NCBI RefSeq assembly: GCF_001458775.1
Contig: NZ_CZPZ01000032.1
Location: 81,510 to 145,509, forward strand
Direction: 5' to 3'
Length of the DNA: 64,000 bases
Source of the DNA: Candidatus Nitrospira nitrificans
GTDB taxonomy: Bacteria; Nitrospirota; Nitrospiria; Nitrospirales; Nitrospiraceae
Positions within the stretch are counted from its first letter, which is position 1. Every line of letters begins with the position of its first letter. This document shows positions 46,391 to 55,861 of the stretch, piece after piece. The position numbers were made by a program, and so were the translations under genes. The notes under the pieces were generated by a model. That model ran no database searches. It saw only the letters and a list, made by a program, of their open reading frames with translations, and was not told the origin of the DNA.

Positions 46391-46887
46391 AAGCGCTCAT
46401 CTATTTCACGGTGATCGTCGGCCTTGTGCCGGTTCAGTCCGTTCTCCTGCCGCATTTCAGCGTGTGGGGGGTGAGGCCGGACCTCGGTTTCGTGGCGGTG
46501 TGCTTGATCGGTTTTTTGGCGGGAGAGCTTGATGGCTTGTTGGTCGGGCTCGCACTCGGATGGGCGATGAGTCTGTTCTCCGCGCAGGACCTGGTTTCAG
46601 GCGCTGTCATCAAGGGAGCCGTAGGGTATCTCGCGGGTCTTGCAGGCCGACAGGTGGTCTATCTGAGCCCTGTTGTGCTCGTCATCGGGTTGCTCGTCGT
46701 GTCGTGCGTGGTCGGGCTGTTCACTCCACTCGCCCTGCAACTCAGCCCGCAGCAAGATCTGTGGTGGGCTGTTTGGACGGTGGTATTGCCGCAAGCCTGC
46801 CTTGATGCGGTAATTGGAGGAGCGATCTATTGGCTCATGTGGAGTCGTTTGAATATTGAGCAGTTGATGTCCGAGTCTCGCATGTAG
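46387..46887 (+). CDS. mreD: rod-shape determining protein MreD
   Basis: 166 residues with five or six hydrophobic segments and GVRPDLGFVAVCLIGFLAGELDGLLVGLALGWAMSL, the typical MreD region with the RPD motif. Membrane component of the elongasome. Coupled to mreC by a 4-nt overlap. Confidence 0.93.
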   Translation: MKALIYFTVIVGLVPVQSVLLPHFSVWGVRPDLGFVAVCLIGFLAGELDGLLVGLALGWAMSLFSAQDLVSGAVIKGAVGYLAGLAGRQVVYLSPVVLVIGLLVVSCVVGLFTPLALQLSPQQDLWWAVWTVVLPQACLDAVIGGAIYWLMWSRLNIEQLMSESRM

Positions 46888-46896
46888 GCGTTTAGG

Positions 46897-48768
46897 GTGA
46901 CGACGGTGCATTATCCGGAAACAGAATTTGGCGATCTCCATCGGCGGCTCTTCATCCTCCGTGTGGGGCTCTTGCTGGTGGTGGCGCTCCTCGGCCTTCG
47001 CCTTTGGCACCTTCAAATTCGTGAAGGACCGTACTATCGAGACTTGTCGGAAAACAATCGCACCAGACTGGTGCTGCTCGAGCCGGCGCGTGGCCTCATC
47101 TATGATCGGCACGGTGTCCTCTTGGCGAACAACGTCCCGAGCTTCAGCCTCTACGTCACGCTGGAAGACGTGAAGGATCGCGAAGCCTTGATTCAACAGC
47201 TGACCGACTTGCTCGGTCTCGATCCGGCCCTCGTTCGGAAAAAAATGACGGCGAAGGGCAGCAAGCTGCTTCCGCGCAAGATCAAAGACCGCATGACCTT
47301 GCGCGATGCCACGCTGGTGGAATCTCACCGTCTCGACATGCCCGGGGTCATGATCCAGGTGGAGTCGCAGCGCAACTATCCGGGCGGTGTGACGGCGGCC
47401 CATCTCCTGGGCTACGTCGGAGAAATTTCAGCGGATCAATTGGAAAAACCGGAGTTTATCGATCTCCACCAAGGCAGCATCGTGGGGCAGTATGGTGTGG
47501 AAAAGTCCTATGATCGACACATGCGGGGAATGGCCGGACAGAAGAACGTCGAAGTCGATGCGCTCGGCCACGAGAAAAAGGCGGTGGTGGTCGAGAGGCC
47601 GCAAGCGGGGAACGATCTCTATCTCACGATCGATGCGCGGCTCCAGAAAGTGGCTGAGGATTTACTGGGCCAAGAGTACGGCGCCATCGTCGCACTTGAT
47701 CCGAGCAGCGGTGATATTCTGGCGATGGCCAGCCGTCCAGGCTTCGACCCAAACGTGCTCTCACGGGAACTGACCGCCAAGCAATGGGTCGAAATCGTGC
47801 AGGACGAAGGGCGTCCGTTGAACAACCGCGCCTCACAGGGGCAGTATCCACCCGGATCCACCTTCAAGATTCCCATGGCCGTCGCCGCGTTGGAGACCAA
47901 AACCATGTCACCCTCCAGCACGGTGTTCTGTAACGGGGGATACCAGTTCGGCAAGCGCGTGTATCATGACTGGAAAGCCAGCGGGCATGGGTACGTCGAT
48001 CTGCACAATGCGCTCGTCCATTCCTGTGACGTGTACTTTTATACGATCGGTCAACGGATGGGGATCGATGTGATGGCCGAGTTTGGGAAGGATTTCGGGC
48101 TTGGGAAGGCCACGGGCGTGGAATTGCCGTCGGAACGATCCGGTATCATGCCATCAACCGCCTGGAAACAGAAGGCCAAGCATGAACAGTGGTTGCCCGG
48201 CGAAACGATTTCAGCCGCCATCGGACAGGGCTATGTGACCGTGACACCATTGCAGATGGCGAGTCTCGTCGGCACGGTCGCGAACAACGGCGTGAGCTAC
48301 CGTCCTCGTCTGGTGCAGGCGGTCATGGATCGAACGTCGGGAAACCTTCAAGAGTTGCCGGCCGTTCCGCGTGGAAAAATCAATGCGAAACCGGAGACCT
48401 TCCGCATCATCAAGGACGCGCTCGCCGATGTCGTCACAAAGGGAACGGCGACGAGGGCGAAATCCTCCATGGTGACGATCGGTGGAAAGACGGGCACGGC
48501 TCAGGTGGCGGCGCTCCGGACCGGACCGGAGGAAAATATTCCCAAAAAGTTCAGAGACCACGCGTGGTTCGTCGCGTTTGCGCCCGTGGAATCACCGAAG
48601 ATCGCCGTCGCCGTGCTCGCCGAACATATGGGGCATGGGGGGGCCGCCGCCGCTCCCCTTGCGAAGGAAGTGATCGAAACGTATATGAAGCTTGCTCCGC
48701 AGGTGCCGGCCGTCACATCGAGTCTATCCGGCGCGAATGGGCCGGAGCGGCCCGCGAAAGACTCATGA
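46897..48768 (+). CDS. mrdA: penicillin-binding protein 2, peptidoglycan transpeptidase
   Basis: 623 residues from GTG 46897. A single membrane helix (about 22-42), the pedestal domain with LEPARGLIYDRHGVLLANNVPSFSLY, and the transpeptidase domain. The catalytic Ser is S321 in PGSTFKIP (SxxK), the second motif is SCD in HSCDVYFYTIG, and the third is KTG at about 531-533. It crosslinks glycan strands during elongation, partnered with RodA, whose gene overlaps by 4 nt. Confidence 0.96.
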   Translation: MTTVHYPETEFGDLHRRLFILRVGLLLVVALLGLRLWHLQIREGPYYRDLSENNRTRLVLLEPARGLIYDRHGVLLANNVPSFSLYVTLEDVKDREALIQQLTDLLGLDPALVRKKMTAKGSKLLPRKIKDRMTLRDATLVESHRLDMPGVMIQVESQRNYPGGVTAAHLLGYVGEISADQLEKPEFIDLHQGSIVGQYGVEKSYDRHMRGMAGQKNVEVDALGHEKKAVVVERPQAGNDLYLTIDARLQKVAEDLLGQEYGAIVALDPSSGDILAMASRPGFDPNVLSRELTAKQWVEIVQDEGRPLNNRASQGQYPPGSTFKIPMAVAALETKTMSPSSTVFCNGGYQFGKRVYHDWKASGHGYVDLHNALVHSCDVYFYTIGQRMGIDVMAEFGKDFGLGKATGVELPSERSGIMPSTAWKQKAKHEQWLPGETISAAIGQGYVTVTPLQMASLVGTVANNGVSYRPRLVQAVMDRTSGNLQELPAVPRGKINAKPETFRIIKDALADVVTKGTATRAKSSMVTIGGKTGTAQVAALRTGPEENIPKKFRDHAWFVAFAPVESPKIAVAVLAEHMGHGGAAAAPLAKEVIETYMKLAPQVPAVTSSLSGANGPERPAKDS

Positions 48769-49886
48769 TCGATCGATTGACCGAACATCGAGGACTCGAC
48801 AGTTTCGATATCCGCTATGTCGGCTTGATCCTCGCTATTCTGGGGATCGGCGTATTGTCCATATACAGCGTCACGCAGGGGCAGCAGGGCGGGAGGGCGC
48901 CGTATTATCTCAAGCAGTTGATCTGGATAGGTTTGGGCGCGGCGGCCTTCCTGGTCATGTGGGCATCGGACTACCATCATCTTGCGCGGTTTGCCTATCC
49001 AGCCTACGCCTTTATCTTGTTGATGCTGGTGTTTGTGTTATTCGAAGGGCGCACGAGCAAGGGAGCGCAGCGGTGGATCGCGCTGGGCCCGTTCAGTTTT
49101 CAACCGTCTGAATTCGCCAAGCTTATCCTCATCTTGGTGCTGGCCCATTACTACTCGAAGGCCCCACGCGTGGGATGGCTGCAGCGGGTCATCGTCCCGG
49201 GGCTTTTGGTGCTGCCCGGCCTCATCTTGATCTTGAAACAGCCCGATTTGGGAAGCGGGCTCAGCTTTGTCGCGGTGTATGCCGCCATGTTGCTCATGGT
49301 GGGCGTTCGTTCGCAAGCCTTAGGATTTATTCTATTGTTCTCGATCATGTTGTTCCCGTTCGCCTGGGAGGGCGTGTGGGGGTCCTTGCATGATTACCAG
49401 CGACAGCGCATTATGGCGTTCGTCGATTCCGATTACGACCTAGGAGGAAAGGGGTACCATGCTCTGCAATCGAAGATCGCGATCGGATCGGGGGAGCTGC
49501 TCGGGAAAGGGCTCTACGGCGGCACTCAAAGTCAGCTGAAGTTTTTGCCGGAAGGCCATACCGATTTTGTATTCGCCGTCTTTGCGGAAGAATGGGGATT
49601 TCTCGGCGTGTTGGTGCTGTTGGCGTTGTTTGTGGCATTGATTTGGCTCTCGCTGGAAATTGCGTCCAAGGCGAAGGATCAGCTTGGCGCGCTGCTTGCC
49701 GTGGGGATCGTGGCGATGTTGTGTTTCTGTGTCGTAGTCAATATCGGCATGACGGCGGGGATGTTTCCGATCGTCGGCATTCCCTTGCCGCTGGTGAGCT
49801 ATGGCGGAAGCGCCACGATTATGACCATGGCGGCATTGGGCTTGTTATTGAACGTCAAGCGGAAGCGGTTGAGCCTGTTTTATTGA
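48765..49886 (+). CDS. rodA: RodA, SEDS-family peptidoglycan glycosyltransferase
   Basis: 373 residues from ATG 48765, about ten membrane segments. SEDS landmarks are IALGPFSFQPSEFAKL, KQPDLGSGLSFVAVY, the catalytic-loop region YHALQSKIAIGSGELLGKGLYGGTQSQLKFLPEGHTDFVFAVFAEEWGF, and GIPLPLVSYGGSA. It polymerises glycan strands with PBP2. The start overlaps the mrdA stop. Confidence 0.97.
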   Translation: MIDRLTEHRGLDSFDIRYVGLILAILGIGVLSIYSVTQGQQGGRAPYYLKQLIWIGLGAAAFLVMWASDYHHLARFAYPAYAFILLMLVFVLFEGRTSKGAQRWIALGPFSFQPSEFAKLILILVLAHYYSKAPRVGWLQRVIVPGLLVLPGLILILKQPDLGSGLSFVAVYAAMLLMVGVRSQALGFILLFSIMLFPFAWEGVWGSLHDYQRQRIMAFVDSDYDLGGKGYHALQSKIAIGSGELLGKGLYGGTQSQLKFLPEGHTDFVFAVFAEEWGFLGVLVLLALFVALIWLSLEIASKAKDQLGALLAVGIVAMLCFCVVVNIGMTAGMFPIVGIPLPLVSYGGSATIMTMAALGLLLNVKRKRLSLFY

Positions 49887-50049
49887 GCGATGAGCGAACA
49901 GGCGGAATCTTCAGATTTCGTCATTCGGAAGAAGATATTATCGAAAGCTGGGAAGCGCCGGCATTAGGGAGTTGGTTGCTGGACCTGGGCCGAGCCCGCG
50001 TTCAGCGCTCTCAGCCGGATTCCGCGGCTTGCAGACCAAAGGAGTCACT

Positions 50050-51558
50050 ATGGGAAGTGAAATTGCAATCACCGTCGCGCGGGAAGAAACCCGCGTGGCC
50101 GTGCTGGATGGTGGAGTCGTCACCGATTTGTTCGGGGACCGCGCGAAGCATAAGGATTTTGTCGGAAATATCTATAAGGGAAAAGTAGCCAAGGTGTTGC
50201 CTGGGATGCAAGCCGCGTTTGTGGATATCGGCTTGGACAAAGCGGCGTTTATGCATGTCTCGGATCTGCTGGTAGACGCCGAGCCGGGCGACATGTTGGT
50301 CGAAGCCGAGGAAGACGATAAAGACTCGGACATGCTCCGGCCGAAGCGCCAGAGCGCGAAACCGATCGAACAGCTGCTCAGTGAAGGGCAGGAGGTGATG
50401 GTCCAGATTTCCAAGGGCCCGATCGGCACCAAGGGATCGCGCGTGACGACGTATGTCTCGCTTCCGGGGCGCTATCTCGTCTTTATGCCGAATGTCGACC
50501 ACATCGGCGTGTCTCGGCGAATTCCGCGGGATGAAGAACGAGCGAGATTGAAGGAGATCATGCGTCGGGTCAGGCGCTCCGGCTTCGGCTATATCGTGCG
50601 GACGGTCAGCGAAGGCGTCAAGGAAGACGAATTGAAATCCGACGTCGACTTTCTGCACGTCCTCTGGCAGGACATTTTGACGAAGCGGGAACAATTGCCC
50701 GCTCCCGCCTTGCTGCATTCCGATCTCAGCTTGAGTTTCCGCGTGGTGAGGGACTTGTTCGGCAAAAAGGTGGATCGATTATGGATCGATTCACGCGCGG
50801 AATACGAAGCCCTTCGGGGCTTTGTGCAGCGTTTTTCTCCTGAACAGACCTCGCGAATTCATTTCTACGAGAAGGATGAGCCCTTGTTCGAGCACCTCGG
50901 GGTGGAACAAGAAATTGCCCGCGCCATGAGCCGGAAAGTCTGGCTCAAGTCGGGAGGCTATCTCGTGATCGATCATACCGAAGCGATGACGGTGATCGAC
51001 GTCAACACGGGACGTTTTGTGGGGAAACGGGATCAAGAAGAGACGATCCTTCGCAACAATCTCGAAGCGGCCAAAGAGGTCGCCTATCAATTGAAGTTGC
51101 GGGGAATCGGCGGCATCATCATTGTCGATTTCATCGATATGGAGCGTGAGAAGAATCGGGATAAGGTCTATCATGCGTTGGTGGACGCCATGGCGTCGGA
51201 CAAGGCGAGAACGAGGATCTCCAGGATTTCCGACCTCGGCTTGATCGAGATCTCGCGTGAACGGGTGCGAGAGGACCTGTTGCGTTCGCTGTCGGAGCCG
51301 TGCCGCTACTGCGAGGGCCGTGGATACACGAAGTCTCCGACGACCGTGGCGTACGAAATTTTCCGTGAGATCAGACGGATTGAACCGTCGGCCGATCAAC
51401 AACGGATTATCGTGGGGGCCCATCCCACGGTGGCGGAATTGCTGCAAGACGAAGAACGACACGGCGTGGAAGTATTGGAGCGAGACTGTTCTGCGAAAAT
51501 CATCGTGACACCGGACAGCCAGTTGCATCTGGAGCAGTACGATCTGGTCGTGCTGTAG
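50050..51558 (+). CDS. rng: ribonuclease G/E family protein
   Basis: 502 residues from ATG 50050 with AAAGGAG upstream. The N-terminal S1-like domain has GNIYKGKVAKVLPGMQAAFVDIGLDKAAFMH. The catalytic DNase-I-like part has VIDVNTGRFVGKRDQEET and GIIIVDFIDM with the two metal-binding Asp. CRYCEGRGY is the CxxC zinc-link. There is no RNase E C-terminal scaffold, so it is RNase G sized. It processes 16S rRNA and mRNA. A palindromic element starts within its stop codon. Confidence 0.95.
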   Translation: MGSEIAITVAREETRVAVLDGGVVTDLFGDRAKHKDFVGNIYKGKVAKVLPGMQAAFVDIGLDKAAFMHVSDLLVDAEPGDMLVEAEEDDKDSDMLRPKRQSAKPIEQLLSEGQEVMVQISKGPIGTKGSRVTTYVSLPGRYLVFMPNVDHIGVSRRIPRDEERARLKEIMRRVRRSGFGYIVRTVSEGVKEDELKSDVDFLHVLWQDILTKREQLPAPALLHSDLSLSFRVVRDLFGKKVDRLWIDSRAEYEALRGFVQRFSPEQTSRIHFYEKDEPLFEHLGVEQEIARAMSRKVWLKSGGYLVIDHTEAMTVIDVNTGRFVGKRDQEETILRNNLEAAKEVAYQLKLRGIGGIIIVDFIDMEREKNRDKVYHALVDAMASDKARTRISRISDLGLIEISRERVREDLLRSLSEPCRYCEGRGYTKSPTTVAYEIFREIRRIEPSADQQRIIVGAHPTVAELLQDEERHGVEVLERDCSAKIIVTPDSQLHLEQYDLVVL

Positions 51559-51812
51559 CAGGATGTTGAAAAAGTCCTCTAGCTTCGTTCTCGCTTCGCA
51601 CGCCTCGCAAAGTCGGCGATGCGGGCTCAGAGGCTCAACGTACCACCGGGACACCGCCTGTTTCGACAGGCGGTGGGTGGGCGGGTGAAAATGGGTGACG
51701 CCTCGCCTCAAGGACACTGGGCGCTCACCGGCGCGCACAAACGTGACGCTCACCATTCTTCGCGTCGCGGACCTCGCCGCGGCCTTGCTAGAAGGCCTTT
51801 TTGAACATCCTG
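51557..51812. repeat. long palindromic dispersed element after rng
   Basis: 256 bp from AGCAGGATGTTGAAAAAGTC to GGCCTTTTTGAACATCCTG. The left end overlaps the last two bases of the rng stop TAG. The core occurs in inverse orientation to the 35651 element (TAGCTTCGTTCTCGC, GAGGCTCAACGTACC, GCGGCCTTGCTAGAAGG). An inner stretch (51650-51780) has its own inverted segment CACCGCCTG/CAGGCGGTG and may be an additional insert. Confidence 0.85.
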
Positions 51813-51930
51813 TGAACTGTTGCGACAATCTTATAGCATTGTGCAGCGTTGATCTTTGCCGGAGAGATTTTCCGCCTGCCGGACCCTCCAGCTGTTGAAG
51901 CGAACTTCCGACTGATGCTCAAGGCCGATC

Positions 51931-53049
51931 ATGGATGAAGCCTCGTTGACCTCCTGGCTCACGCTCCAAGCCATTGATGGCGTCGGCGATCGCACCCTTC
52001 TCAAGCTGATCCATGCGTTTGGAGCTCCCGATGCGGTGCTCGGCGCAACGGCGGCCGATTTGATCGGCGCCGGGTGCAGTGTGGAACTGGCTGAATCCGT
52101 GCGTCGGGGACCTGAGACGAGTAGGCGGCGGCAGATCGATGGCCAAGTGAAGATCGTTGAACGCCTCAAGATTCAGACCATCACCCTGTTTGATCGATCC
52201 TATCCGGCCCGACTCAAAGCCATTCCCGATCCGCCGCCGTTGTTGTATGTGAGCGGAAGTTTATTGCCCAAGGACGAGGTCGCGGTCGCGATCGTGGGCG
52301 GACGACGGGCGACGCAATCCGGCAGACTCATCACCGAGGAGATTGCGAAGGACTTGGCCGGATGGGGAGTGACGATCGTGAGCGGTCTCGCTCGTGGAAT
52401 CGATGCCGCGGCACACCGAGGTGCGCTGACGGGGAAGGGCCGCACGATTGCGGTCCTGGGGTGCGGCATCGATCGGACGTATCCATCAGAACATCAAACG
52501 CTGCGGCGGAACATCGAATCGCACGGCGCCGTCATCTCGGAACTGCCGATCGGCGCCGCTCCTCAAAGTCATCACTTCCCTCGAAGAAATCGGATCATCA
52601 GCGGGCTTTCGTTGGGCGTGCTGGTGGGTGAAGCCGCGACCGCCAGCGGTTCGTTGATCACCGCCAAACTGGCGTTGGAGCAAGGTCGAGAGGTGTTCGC
52701 CGTACCCGGTTCCGTCAAGGAAGAAGCCTGTCGAGGGTCGAATCGCCTGATCAAAGAAGGGGCGAAATTGATCGAAGGAGCCCAGGACATTCTCGACGAG
52801 ATTCTTCCGCAAGTCGATGCCCGGCAGCGGGCCACGCTGCATCTCGATCGTGCCGTGCCGGAAGTGCCCGCGTCGCTGGGGAAAGAAGAGGCAGTGGTGT
52901 ACGATGCATTGTCCTATGAGGCCAAATCCATCGATGCCGTGATCGAGGGCACAGGACTGAGTGCAGCGGAGGTGTCGGCGGTGTTGCTGTCGTTGGAATT
53001 GAACGGACGGATTCGCCAGTTGCCGGGGCAACAATACATCCGCCTTTAG
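51931..53049 (+). CDS. dprA: DNA processing protein DprA (Smf)
   Basis: 372 residues. An N-terminal helix-hairpin-helix/SAM-like part (IDGVGDRTLLKLIHAFG) is followed by the Rossmann-like DprA domain: AIVGGRRATQSGR, VSGLARGIDAAAHRGAL, AVLGCGIDRTYPSEH, FPRRNRIISGLS and EAATASGSLITAKLALEQGREVFAVPGS. A winged-helix-like C-terminus (about 305-370) completes it. It protects incoming single-stranded DNA and loads RecA in transformation. The stop codon is part of a TAGCAGG motif like the repeat ends. Confidence 0.95.
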   Translation: MDEASLTSWLTLQAIDGVGDRTLLKLIHAFGAPDAVLGATAADLIGAGCSVELAESVRRGPETSRRRQIDGQVKIVERLKIQTITLFDRSYPARLKAIPDPPPLLYVSGSLLPKDEVAVAIVGGRRATQSGRLITEEIAKDLAGWGVTIVSGLARGIDAAAHRGALTGKGRTIAVLGCGIDRTYPSEHQTLRRNIESHGAVISELPIGAAPQSHHFPRRNRIISGLSLGVLVGEAATASGSLITAKLALEQGREVFAVPGSVKEEACRGSNRLIKEGAKLIEGAQDILDEILPQVDARQRATLHLDRAVPEVPASLGKEEAVVYDALSYEAKSIDAVIEGTGLSAAEVSAVLLSLELNGRIRQLPGQQYIRL

Positions 53050-53074
53050 CAGGCTGTCGAAAAAGCCAGCCTGC
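53049..53074. repeat. hairpin and probable relic of the palindromic element after dprA
   Basis: GCAGGCTG (53049-53056) pairs with CAGCCTGC (53067-53074) around a 10-nt loop. The left part reads TAGCAGGCTGTCGAAAAAGCC, like the ends of the dispersed elements, and overlaps the dprA stop codon. No matching right end was found, so it is probably a truncated copy. Confidence 0.5.
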
Positions 53075-53268
53075 AGTACCAGCAAGACACTGTGTCAACC
53101 GTCGATCGCGTGAGAATCGGCGATCGGCCCTCGCACGTTCTTCTCTTCATCTATGGTCTCTCACATCCCGCAGATTGTTGCCGTCTGCCATTCTAGTTGC
53201 ACGAATCTTCGATATTTGGTACGGATGATACAATTCTTGAGGGCGGACGAAGGGTAGATGGAGTTGTC

Positions 53269-55608
53269 ATGGGAAAATCCTTGATCATTGTTGAGTCGCC
53301 GACGAAGGCGAGGACGATTACGAAATATTTGGGACGCGGCTATACCGTCATGGCATCGGTGGGCCATATCAAGGATCTTCCGACCAGCAAGTTGGGCGTG
53401 GATCTCGAGAATGATTTCGAACCGCAGTATGTCACCATCAAAGGCAAGTCGAAGGTGTTGGCCGAGATCAAGAAGAAGGCGGAGGAGGCCGACAAGGTGT
53501 TTCTGGCGCCGGACCCCGATCGAGAAGGGGAGGCGATCGCCTGGCATCTTGAACAAGAGCTGCTCGGAAAATCGAAGAAGAAAAAGAAAGACGGAAAGAT
53601 CTTCCGGGTTCTCTTCAACGAAATCACGGAATCGGCCATCAAGCGCGCGCTGCAGTCGCCGGGCGAGATCGATATGAAGTTGGTGAACGCCCAGCAGGCC
53701 CGCCGCGTGCTGGATCGCATCGTGGGGTATCAAGGCAGCCAGTTGCTCTGGAATAAGGTCCGGCGCGGGCTCAGCATGGGGCGGGTGCAGTCGGTCGCCA
53801 TGCGGCTGATTTGCGAGCGGGAAGCGGAGCGGGAGGCTTTCCGAACCGAAGAATATTGGTCGATCACCGCGCTGCTGAGGGGAGCTAATCCGCCGCCGTT
53901 CGAGGCGAAACTTCACAGCATCAACGGCGAAGAGGCTTCGATTGAAAATGCCGAGCAAGCCGGCCGCATCGTCGGCGAGATCCAAGGCAAGGCCTTCGTC
54001 GTCGAATCCATTGAGCGTCGGGAAAAGAAACGGAATCCCGTTGCGCCGTTCATTACCAGCCGTTTACAGCAGGAAGCAGCGCGGAAGCTGCATTTCTCGC
54101 CGAAAAAAACCATGACACTCGCGCAGCAACTCTACGAGGGGATCGAAATCGGGGCGGAAGGCGCGACAGGGCTCATTACCTATATGAGAACCGACTCGCC
54201 TCGTATTTCCAACGAAGCCACGGCCGACGCGCGCGACGTGATTCAGTCGCGATTCGGAGCGCAATACCTCCCGGCGACCCCGAATGTGTACAAGACATCG
54301 AAAGCCGCCCAGGAAGCTCACGAAGCGATCAGGCCGACGTCGGCGGGACGCGACCCCGAATCGATCCGCCAGTACTTGGACCATGACCAATACAATCTCT
54401 ACAAGTTGATCTGGAATCGGTTCATTGCCTCGCAGATGGTGCCGGCGATCTTGGATGTCACTCGTATCGATTCGGCGCCGGTCAGCACCAAGGAGACGTA
54501 CAAGTTCCGTTCTACCGGAACGGTCGTGAAGTTTCCCGGCCATACGATCGTCTATATGGAGGGCGTCGATAAAGAAGCGCCGTCGCAGAGACCGAAGGCC
54601 GATCAAGAGGCGGACGACGAGGAGCGCCAGCTCCCGGCGTTGTCGGAAGGGGAGCGGTTGCGTTTGGTTGAACAGGACGGCCAGACGGTAGCGGGCCTGC
54701 TGTCGAAACAACACTTCACGCAACCGCCGCCACGGTATAACGAAGCGCTGTTGATCAAGGAGTTGGAGGAAAAAGGCATCGGGCGTCCGTCAACCTACGC
54801 CGCCATTATTTCCACGATTCAGGACCGCAAGTATGTGGAAAAGACTGAAGGGCGGTTGGTGCCGACGGAAACGGGGAAAACCGTCAACGACTTCTTGATG
54901 AAGGGGTTCCCCGAACTCATCAATGTGGATTTCACCTCCCAACTCGAAGAACAGCTGGATGAGGTGGAAGAGGGGAACAAACAGTGGGTGGAGGCGGTGC
55001 GCGATTTTTACACGCCGTTTACCAGGGAGATGGAACGGGCGAAGACGATTCCTGGCCCGAAAGACATCGTCGAGCCACCGACCAACGTTCCGTGCGAGAA
55101 GTGCGGTCGGATGTTGGAAATCAAGTGGGGCCGGAATGGGAAGTTTCTCGCCTGCCCGGCATATAAGGATGACCCGCCCTGCAAGAACACACAGAACTTT
55201 GAAAAGCTGCCGGACGGCACGATCAAGATCGTGCCCAAAGAGGAAATCACCACCGATCAGGTATGTGACAAGTGCGGCAGTCCGATGGTGGTGAAGACCG
55301 GACGTTTCGGGAAGTTCATTGCGTGCTCCGCCTATCCCCAGTGCAAGACGACCAAGCCTCTGGCCTTGGGTGTGAAGTGCCCTCAGCCCGACTGTGGCGG
55401 CGATCTCGTGCAGAAACGGACCAAGAAGGGACGATCCTTCTTTGCCTGTAGCAACTATCCCAAGTGTGAGTACGCTCTCTGGGATCGTCCCGTGCCGAAA
55501 GCCTGTCCGACGTGCCAGGCTCCGTTCCTGGTGGAAAAGGTCAGCAAGCAGGATGGCCGGAGCGTCCAATGCCGCAACCAAGACTGCGGCTACCGCGAAG
55601 CGGGGTAA
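53269..55608 (+). CDS. topA: DNA topoisomerase I (type IA)
   Basis: 779 residues from ATG 53269 with GGAG upstream. The TOPRIM domain starts SLIIVESPTKARTITKYLG and includes APDPDREGEAIAWHL. The active-site Tyr is Y305 in TYMRTDSPRIS. The C-terminus has four C4 zinc-ribbon units (starting near residue 610: CEKC, CDKC, CPQPDC, CPTC). It relaxes negative supercoils. About 220 nt separate it from dprA; a TACAAT at 53229 could be a -10. Confidence 0.97.
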   Translation: MGKSLIIVESPTKARTITKYLGRGYTVMASVGHIKDLPTSKLGVDLENDFEPQYVTIKGKSKVLAEIKKKAEEADKVFLAPDPDREGEAIAWHLEQELLGKSKKKKKDGKIFRVLFNEITESAIKRALQSPGEIDMKLVNAQQARRVLDRIVGYQGSQLLWNKVRRGLSMGRVQSVAMRLICEREAEREAFRTEEYWSITALLRGANPPPFEAKLHSINGEEASIENAEQAGRIVGEIQGKAFVVESIERREKKRNPVAPFITSRLQQEAARKLHFSPKKTMTLAQQLYEGIEIGAEGATGLITYMRTDSPRISNEATADARDVIQSRFGAQYLPATPNVYKTSKAAQEAHEAIRPTSAGRDPESIRQYLDHDQYNLYKLIWNRFIASQMVPAILDVTRIDSAPVSTKETYKFRSTGTVVKFPGHTIVYMEGVDKEAPSQRPKADQEADDEERQLPALSEGERLRLVEQDGQTVAGLLSKQHFTQPPPRYNEALLIKELEEKGIGRPSTYAAIISTIQDRKYVEKTEGRLVPTETGKTVNDFLMKGFPELINVDFTSQLEEQLDEVEEGNKQWVEAVRDFYTPFTREMERAKTIPGPKDIVEPPTNVPCEKCGRMLEIKWGRNGKFLACPAYKDDPPCKNTQNFEKLPDGTIKIVPKEEITTDQVCDKCGSPMVVKTGRFGKFIACSAYPQCKTTKPLALGVKCPQPDCGGDLVQKRTKKGRSFFACSNYPKCEYALWDRPVPKACPTCQAPFLVEKVSKQDGRSVQCRNQDCGYREAG

Positions 55609-55861
55609 TGATTCCTGGATCTCGCCGTTCACCCCCTCGCAGTCCGTTCATCACCGCTCCTTCTTCACATAATCTCCGATGAGGTAGACGAGTTCATTGC
55701 GGCTTCATGCGATGACGGTTCGATCCCGTGACATCTCGTCGAGATGGGTGAACTGAAACGCAGCCGATGCTTGTCGGACTTGGGTCCATGTTATAAGGTA
55801 CGATGGTTCTGGTTCCTTTGGATGGAATGGTGTGCGGTGTTCTGAGAGGAGATTCATACGA

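Noticed and set aside
50791..51828. 345-codon minus-strand frame over rng and the downstream repeat
   Set aside because: Shadow of rng; its first part is repeat DNA.
53161..53985. 274-codon minus-strand frame at the start of topA
   Set aside because: Antisense shadow of topA with no recognisable domain.
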